Assembly (NCBI GenBank): GCA_021772875.1
Contig: JAJFLD010000107.1
Span: 1-11,166, forward strand
Length of the DNA: 11,166 bases
DNA from: Ghiorsea sp.
GTDB lineage: Bacteria; Pseudomonadota; Zetaproteobacteria; Mariprofundales; Mariprofundaceae
Direction: 5' to 3'
Part shown: piece by piece, positions 7,058-11,166 of the stretch
Numbering within the stretch: the stretch's first letter is position 1
How the letters are laid out: every line of letters begins with the position of its first letter
Made by a program: the position numbers and the translations under genes
The notes under the pieces: generated by a model
The model's database searches: none
What the model was told of the DNA's origin: nothing
What the model saw: only the letters and a program-made list of their open reading frames with translations

Positions 7058-7870
7058 CTATAGCTCAATAAAAAAAGCAGCTTGAATCCAACGTTGACGA
7101 ATACCATTAGGCTCTTTCCAAGATTGGGTCACATCATCCAGTGGGATGCTACAAGTATGTGCAACATGCGCTAATGCCACCGCAATGCTTTCACCCTGTT
7201 GGAGTGCTTTCAGAAAAGTATAATGCGGCAGGGTCAGTAAGGAGGTGTGGGTAAGGAAATTTTTGCGCACAATGGCGACTCTGGATGTTTCTTTTTGTGG
7301 CATAACCGGCTCTGCCTGACGTTTGACATCATGATAATACTCAGCCACAGGGAAAAGATATTCTGCTATGTGAAAACAAGGTTGTAGCACAAGTCTTTCA
7401 TCGGGTGTTTCCATCGTTGGTAAGGGTTTACCCTCATGGCCAGGGGCATCAAACATTAGAAATAAGGACAATTCGAAACAAGCAAGATCAATCATAAAAT
7501 TGATCCAGTCTTCCTGTTCGCTTTCTTTTGCTGAGAAATCGGGGCGGGTTTCTTTGAGGTATTGCGGGAAGCGGTTGCCCAGATCATAGAGGGTGTAGCT
7601 TTGTGAAGGGTAGGTTTGTAAGTATTCGCAGGCAAAGTCGCGGAACAAGTCTTCGCCTAGGGCATGGGATAGTGCGGGGAATTGTTCCTGCATGCATTTG
7701 AGGAGGCGTAGGTAGTAGCTGCGCTGGTAAATGGCGAGGCATTGGTTGCTGTTGAGTCTGGCTGAGGGGTTAATGGTGGTTGCGATGGCAGCTTGATTGG
7801 CCTGTAAGGGGTGAGTAAGAGCATGTTTTATCCATGCTTGGGTTTGTTGTAGGGTTTGGCTGGGGCTCAT
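7058..7870 (-). CDS. DUF2063 MNIO partner protein (HvfC/BufC-like)
   Basis: A 270-residue protein whose first ~105 residues carry the DUF2063 pattern: a YQRSYYLRLL helix (about 49-58), FPAL, an LG-x-x-x-F helix, then YP-S-x-S-YTL-Y-D-L-G and FPQYL. DUF2063 proteins are encoded beside DUF692 enzymes and, by comparison with MbnC, are thought to bring the peptide substrate to the iron enzyme. The C-terminal half is a less conserved mixed-fold domain ending in FFIEL. Its ATG overlaps the TGA of the MNIO gene by 4 bases (ATGA), the usual arrangement for proteins that form a complex. No signal peptide is present, so it should act in the cytoplasm. The family assignment is firm; the role as substrate-recruiting partner is known for relatives and inferred here. 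Confidence 0.9.
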   Translation of the reverse strand: MSPSQTLQQTQAWIKHALTHPLQANQAAIATTINPSARLNSNQCLAIYQRSYYLRLLKCMQEQFPALSHALGEDLFRDFACEYLQTYPSQSYTLYDLGNRFPQYLKETRPDFSAKESEQEDWINFMIDLACFELSLFLMFDAPGHEGKPLPTMETPDERLVLQPCFHIAEYLFPVAEYYHDVKRQAEPVMPQKETSRVAIVRKNFLTHTSLLTLPHYTFLKALQQGESIAVALAHVAHTCSIPLDDVTQSWKEPNGIRQRWIQAAFFIEL

Positions 7871-8799
7871 GGCTCCTCCAGCACAGCGTTTTCCATGATG
7901 TTGGGCACCATGAAATCAACGGGGGTGGAGAGTGTTTCCTGTTGCAAAAGTTGGGGCAATTGCAGCTTGGAAGAATCAAATTCGCCTTGCATATAGGGCT
8001 TTGCGCTTAGAATCTCTTGGTGGCATTCGTCGAAGGATGGAATATCGCCATCCCATTCTAATAAGGTAGACACAGCACCTGTACGTTGCCATGCCAGACG
8101 GAATAGCTCCCAGACATAAGGCAAAATGGCTCTGTCGTGGGTATCAATGATGTGTGTGCCGCAATGTTGGTGACCTGCCAGATGCATCTGTATCACATGT
8201 TCACAAGGATAATCTTTAATGTATTGCACAGGGTCTATATCTGCATTGAAGCAGCTGACATAGACATTGTTGACATCCAAAAGCAGCTGGCACTGGGTTT
8301 CATTACAAAGTTGCCGAAAGAATTCGGGCTCTGAAATAGTAGAATGTTTGAAAGTGATATAAGAGCTGGGGTTTTCTAAGACCAGCGGACGCTCTAAAAA
8401 ATCCTGCACCTGATGAATGCGGGCAATCACGTGTTGTAGGGTTTCTTCAGTGAGTGGCATAGGCAGTAAATCATGGGAATTCATGGTTTGTACACCTGTC
8501 CAACACAGATGATCACTCACCCAAACAGGGTTAACCTCTTGGGCAAGTGCTTTTAATTTGCGTAGATATGAAAAATTAAGTGGGTCTGTGCTACCAATGG
8601 ACATGGAGACGCCGTGAAGCACCACGGGGTAACGCTCGGCGATTTGGCGAATGACATGCTTTGGCCAGCCGCCTGAATCCATAAAGTTTTCTGAAATAGC
8701 TTCAAACCAGTCAATCTGAGGCCAATGCTCCAGAATATGATTAAAATGAGTGCTGCGTAGGCCCAAGCCCAAACCAAGATTTGTATCTTTCATCATCAT
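7867..8799 (-). CDS. DUF692 multinuclear non-heme iron oxidative enzyme (MNIO)
   Basis: A 310-residue TIM-barrel enzyme of the DUF692/MNIO family, the group of MbnB, TglH, HvfB and BufB. Relatives use a di- or tri-iron centre and oxygen to rebuild cysteine residues of ribosomally made peptides, for example into oxazolone-thioamide or thiooxazole groups. Motifs run in family order: FEAISENF (32-39), LHGVSMSIGS (61-70), SDHLCW (95-100), LENPSS (141-146), LLLDVNN (172-178), QMHLAGH (204-210), DTHD (219-222) and LLEWDGDIP (246-254). The likely iron ligands His62, His97, Glu142, Asp175, His206, Asp219/His221 and Glu248 are all present, so it should be active. Three ATGs in tandem (8799, 8796, 8793) leave the exact start open. 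It begins 5 bases after the ferritin-like gene and overlaps the DUF2063 gene by 4. Confidence 0.95.
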   Translation of the reverse strand: MMMKDTNLGLGLGLRSTHFNHILEHWPQIDWFEAISENFMDSGGWPKHVIRQIAERYPVVLHGVSMSIGSTDPLNFSYLRKLKALAQEVNPVWVSDHLCWTGVQTMNSHDLLPMPLTEETLQHVIARIHQVQDFLERPLVLENPSSYITFKHSTISEPEFFRQLCNETQCQLLLDVNNVYVSCFNADIDPVQYIKDYPCEHVIQMHLAGHQHCGTHIIDTHDRAILPYVWELFRLAWQRTGAVSTLLEWDGDIPSFDECHQEILSAKPYMQGEFDSSKLQLPQLLQQETLSTPVDFMVPNIMENAVLEEP

Positions 8800-8804
8800 A
8801 TCAC

Positions 8805-10931
8805 TCAGCTACAACCGCCAGCACCACTCATGCCGCTGGAGCCACATGAGGTCATGTTACCTCGCTCTTTGTTGTCATCAGATATCCACTGATATGTAGG
8901 ACCTTTGTCTGTAAATGGGGCGGGAACATGGCCTAATTTTTCAGGCAGAGGTTGGTCTAGACCTTTGCTAAGTAAGTCTTTACGAATGTCGTTATAACCG
9001 CTTTCTTCAAAGACTTTGCGAGCGCGCAACCAAACGCTTTTTCCTCGGTTTTTACCATTGGTGCTGAAGCGTTCAGCATTGATGGGTGTAGCACATGAAC
9101 CCATAGATTTACACTCATTATTGCCCGGCGCATCCATCTCTTCAGCCGTGCCATACAAGCCACAGCCGCCTTGATGTTTGCAATCGTTGAGTACATGGCA
9201 ATGATGGTCTGTCGTGGTGGAGCAATAGCCCTGACCTGCACAATCATTGGTGATGTATTGGCCTGGGTTGTTGGGGTCTTCATGCCCTTTGTTGCCAAAT
9301 CTATCAGAAGCTTTGCAGCTGTTTAAACCCATGCAGGCATGCAAAGGCAAACCCGCAGGGATTTCATCAAGGCTTGGGGGTTTTTGGGGAAAAGTAGGAG
9401 AATCGGCAAAAGGATTTTGAGCAGGTACAGGCTCACCTGGGCCAGGCTCTGCACCCCAATAAGCACTCACATCGGGTAGTTGCTCAACTCTGTCCATTAA
9501 GCCAGAAATATCAGTGGCATAGGGGTATTTTTTGACGACCTCACCCAAGGCCAGCAGGCTGGAAAAGGCATCTTTTTTCGCACCGAGATTGATATTTTCA
9601 AAGCTGGGTGCCAAGCATTGACCATTGCCCAAATCATAGCGACCCATTTGGGTTGCTAACCCATCAAGAATCCAAATCATAGACATATGCATAGCTTGAT
9701 TGAAGAAGCGTTTTTGTTCTTGAGAGGGCACCTTATAAATGGTTTCCGTAAGAATAAACATGTATTGATAAAGACCATTACAGTAGTCGTTTAGAGGCTG
9801 GTAGTTGGTGCGGCTCGAAGGGCGATTGCTGTAGATTTTGAGGTAGCCCAAAGATGTTGGATTGTCTGGAAAATTGGTGACAACAGTAGATAAGGCACCA
9901 ATGGTAACGGTAGGTTTGATGGGCTTGGGCCACTTTGGTCGGTGGTTTAAATCTTCGATGCGTTCCTGATATGGCTGTAGCTGTGCCTGCAAAGATAAAA
10001 ATTTGTAATAATGAGATAATTCCTTTTGCGATGCATCATCCCATTGGCTGATATTGGAGCCTTCGCCTTGATCACAGATGGTTTTCAAAGCCTCAAGTGC
10101 TTCTTGGCGGTTGCTGATGGTAATTAACGCGTGTTTGCCTACATGGCTATCGCTTTCATCGGCATACTTGGCTGCGGCTGAGGCATTGCTGTAGCTGCCG
10201 TTGCTATGCCTTGGGCAACCAGCACTAGGCATACCCCAAGAATCGAATTTGCCCATGGCACTGATGGTATCAATATTGTTGGGTGAATAGTTGTAGTGTT
10301 GTACCTGTTGTTCTTGAGGCCCTTTTTGAAAGTCTTCATCTGTGATGTGATTGCTGCAAATGAGACAACGAATATAAGCATAAAATTGCCCAATGGTGTC
10401 CCAATTTTCATCTTGCGGAATTGCATCTTCGGTTTCAGGGCGTTCAATTTGAAGAAAGTGCCACAATTGGTCGTAGCTGAACTTTGCCAATGGAATCAAA
10501 ACATCGCCATCACGCGCGCCTCGGGGCCCTTTGGGGCCAATTAAATTATGGGCAGGAAGCGGAGAGGGATAGTTCGCAGGCGAATTAAGATAAAGCTTAG
10601 GCGCTGCTCCCAAGGCATTTAACACATTGCAGGCAAGGGACATGTGCAGCATTTCTTCAACCGCCACACTCATCACTGATGCACCCGCTTTGTTGGCATA
10701 CAGGTCGATGGGGCGAATGTTTTCGCCAGACTTGTTTGTGCGGTTGAGAGAATAATAGGTATACAAATATATAGGAATGGTGGCTTGTTCAACAGAAATA
10801 GCGGCTTGTAGCGTGCTCTTGAGCGTAGTTAATACTTGGTCTCTTGAAAGTGTGTTGTTGATGGTGTCAACAACACGCTGTTCCTCAGGCGTTAGTTGGT
10901 TGTAAAACTTGTTATGATGATCGTGACCCAT
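8805..10931 (-). CDS. ferritin-like (VioB/RebD-type) protein with Cys-rich C-terminal tail
   Basis: A 708-residue protein with three parts. Residues ~25-490 are a ferritin-like region of the kind found in VioB/RebD-type iminophenyl-pyruvate dimer synthase domains: LQAAISVEQATIPIYLY with Glu48, then VEEMLHMSLACNVLNALG with Glu92, Glu93 and His96, candidate iron ligands; a later helix has QAMHMSMIWILDG. Residues ~493-532 are a Pro-rich linker. Residues 533-708 are a Cys-rich tail with 11 Cys: five CX5C units between 533 and 613, and a final CX10C at 696-707. Only seven Cys lie in the first 530 residues. I chose the ATG at 10931, with AAAGGA 6 bases upstream; earlier starts are weaker. The N-terminus MGHDHHNKF is not a signal peptide, so the protein looks cytoplasmic. 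It is immediately followed by the MNIO gene. Its chemistry is unknown; the tail as MNIO substrate is my inference. Confidence 0.88.
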   Translation of the reverse strand: MGHDHHNKFYNQLTPEEQRVVDTINNTLSRDQVLTTLKSTLQAAISVEQATIPIYLYTYYSLNRTNKSGENIRPIDLYANKAGASVMSVAVEEMLHMSLACNVLNALGAAPKLYLNSPANYPSPLPAHNLIGPKGPRGARDGDVLIPLAKFSYDQLWHFLQIERPETEDAIPQDENWDTIGQFYAYIRCLICSNHITDEDFQKGPQEQQVQHYNYSPNNIDTISAMGKFDSWGMPSAGCPRHSNGSYSNASAAAKYADESDSHVGKHALITISNRQEALEALKTICDQGEGSNISQWDDASQKELSHYYKFLSLQAQLQPYQERIEDLNHRPKWPKPIKPTVTIGALSTVVTNFPDNPTSLGYLKIYSNRPSSRTNYQPLNDYCNGLYQYMFILTETIYKVPSQEQKRFFNQAMHMSMIWILDGLATQMGRYDLGNGQCLAPSFENINLGAKKDAFSSLLALGEVVKKYPYATDISGLMDRVEQLPDVSAYWGAEPGPGEPVPAQNPFADSPTFPQKPPSLDEIPAGLPLHACMGLNSCKASDRFGNKGHEDPNNPGQYITNDCAGQGYCSTTTDHHCHVLNDCKHQGGCGLYGTAEEMDAPGNNECKSMGSCATPINAERFSTNGKNRGKSVWLRARKVFEESGYNDIRKDLLSKGLDQPLPEKLGHVPAPFTDKGPTYQWISDDNKERGNMTSCGSSGMSGAGGCS
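9093..9335 (-). other. region encoding five CX5C units of the ferritin-like protein
   Basis: This stretch encodes residues 533-613. The cysteines fall in pairs separated by exactly five residues: CMGLNSC (533-539), CAGQGYC (564-570), CHVLNDC (578-584), CKHQGGC (584-590, sharing Cys584) and CKSMGSC (607-613). Small residues (Gly, Ser, Asn) dominate inside the pairs, and a DHHCH cluster surrounds Cys578. The regular spacing suggests a repeated metal-binding or modification unit. Confidence 0.85.
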
Positions 10932-11046
10932 ATAAAATCCTTTGCTTATTATGATTGACCCAGCAATGGTATTAGCCATGTCATTTGAGCACCTAAAAAA
11001 ACAGGTAAGGGGTATGATGGATGAAAAACACAAATAATGTTATTAA
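10932..11046. other. leader region of the ferritin-like/MNIO operon
   Basis: This 115-base AT-rich gap separates the stop of the right-edge gene from the ferritin-like start. It holds the ribosome binding site AAAGGA (10938-10943, minus strand) and a short inverted repeat, ATGG/CCAT (10966-10969/10976-10979). The best -10-like hexamer on the minus strand, TAATAC, has only a poor -35 partner. I see no clear terminator, so read-through from the right-edge gene cannot be excluded. Confidence 0.4.
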
Positions 11047-11166
11047 CTAAATGTTTAGACCCAAAGTCTTATGGTCTGGATTTGAATTAAAAAATATTGT
11101 TTTGTCTTTATCGTCAAGCCCTTGATAAAGCGCAATGATTTTATCATAAGGTGTTTGATATTTTAG
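11047..11166 (-). CDS. 3' end of an unidentified gene entering from the right edge
   Basis: Reading the minus strand from the last base gives 39 uninterrupted codons that end with TAG at 11047-11049. The product ends in KTLGLNI. Its mixed charged, aromatic and aliphatic composition looks like a natural C-terminus, and it follows the direction of the next six genes. The fragment is too short to assign a family, and an open frame of this length can occur by chance in AT-rich DNA. Confidence 0.5.
   Translation of the reverse strand, partial: LKYQTPYDKIIALYQGLDDKDKTIFFNSNPDHKTLGLNI

Noticed and set aside
7000..7107. Longer frame for the small membrane protein overlapping the DUF2063 gene
   Set aside because: The first 36 residues are the DUF2063 gene read in another frame, and a typical MKKK-plus-hydrophobic start follows at 6999.
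10932..11033. N-terminal extension of the ferritin-like protein to a TTG at 11033, or to an ATG at 10979, giving a hydrophobic-looking front
   Set aside because: The hydrophobic stretch could be mistaken for a signal peptide, but the TTG has no ribosome binding site. The ATG at 10931 has AAAGGA at ideal spacing. The ATG at 10979 has a weaker AGGTG 10 bases upstream and remains a minor alternative.
1..11166. CRISPR array, tRNA or rRNA genes, insertion-sequence ends or an integrase
   Set aside because: I found no regularly spaced direct repeats, cloverleaf-like or rRNA-like sequence, or transposase or integrase motifs on either strand.

Overview
The window looks like ordinary chromosome from a proteobacterium, most likely gamma- or zeta-proteobacterial. 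The basis is close recall-level similarity of several proteins to Escherichia coli RssA, SlyD, YfgD/ArsC and YcaQ, a moderate to low GC content, and Shine-Dalgarno sites ahead of most starts. I see no rRNA, tRNA, CRISPR array, insertion sequence or integrase. The genus cannot be read from the sequence.

Left part (1-2069, plus strand): the end of an RssA-like patatin phospholipase (cut by the window edge), a small uncharacterised helical protein, a SlyD-type FKBP prolyl isomerase with a short His/Cys metal-binding tail, and a glutaredoxin-type ArsC/YfgD arsenate reductase. The last three are packed almost without gaps and look like one transcription unit, with a consensus -35 element in the gap after the patatin gene.

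Middle (2158-4879): a divergent pair. The minus-strand gene encodes a 618-residue MutS-family ATPase that lacks the mismatch-recognition end of MutS and carries about four or five predicted membrane segments. The plus-strand gene encodes a small class I SAM-dependent methyltransferase of the METTL/Methyltransf_16 type. The 214-base gap between them holds two perfect inverted repeats and a plausible promoter for the MutS-like gene.

Right part (4945-11166): seven minus-strand genes in a row. In order of transcription they are: the end of an unidentified gene entering from the right edge; a 708-residue ferritin-like (VioB/RebD-type) protein with an unusual cysteine-rich C-terminal extension; a DUF692 multinuclear non-heme iron oxidative enzyme (MNIO); a DUF2063 partner protein that overlaps it by 4 bases; a small one-pass membrane protein with a BamE/SmpA-like signature; a hotdog-fold thioesterase; and a YcaQ/AlkX-type DNA glycosylase.

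The most interesting part is the MNIO block (7058-10931). MNIO enzymes with DUF2063-type partners normally modify cysteines of short secreted precursors (methanobactin, Hvf/Buf bufferins). Here no short precursor is visible. The gene directly upstream instead encodes a large, apparently cytoplasmic ferritin-like protein whose tail carries five CX5C units and a terminal CX10C pair. My inference is that this tail is the MNIO substrate, which would make a ferritin-like metalloprotein with a built-in, post-translationally modified metal-binding domain.
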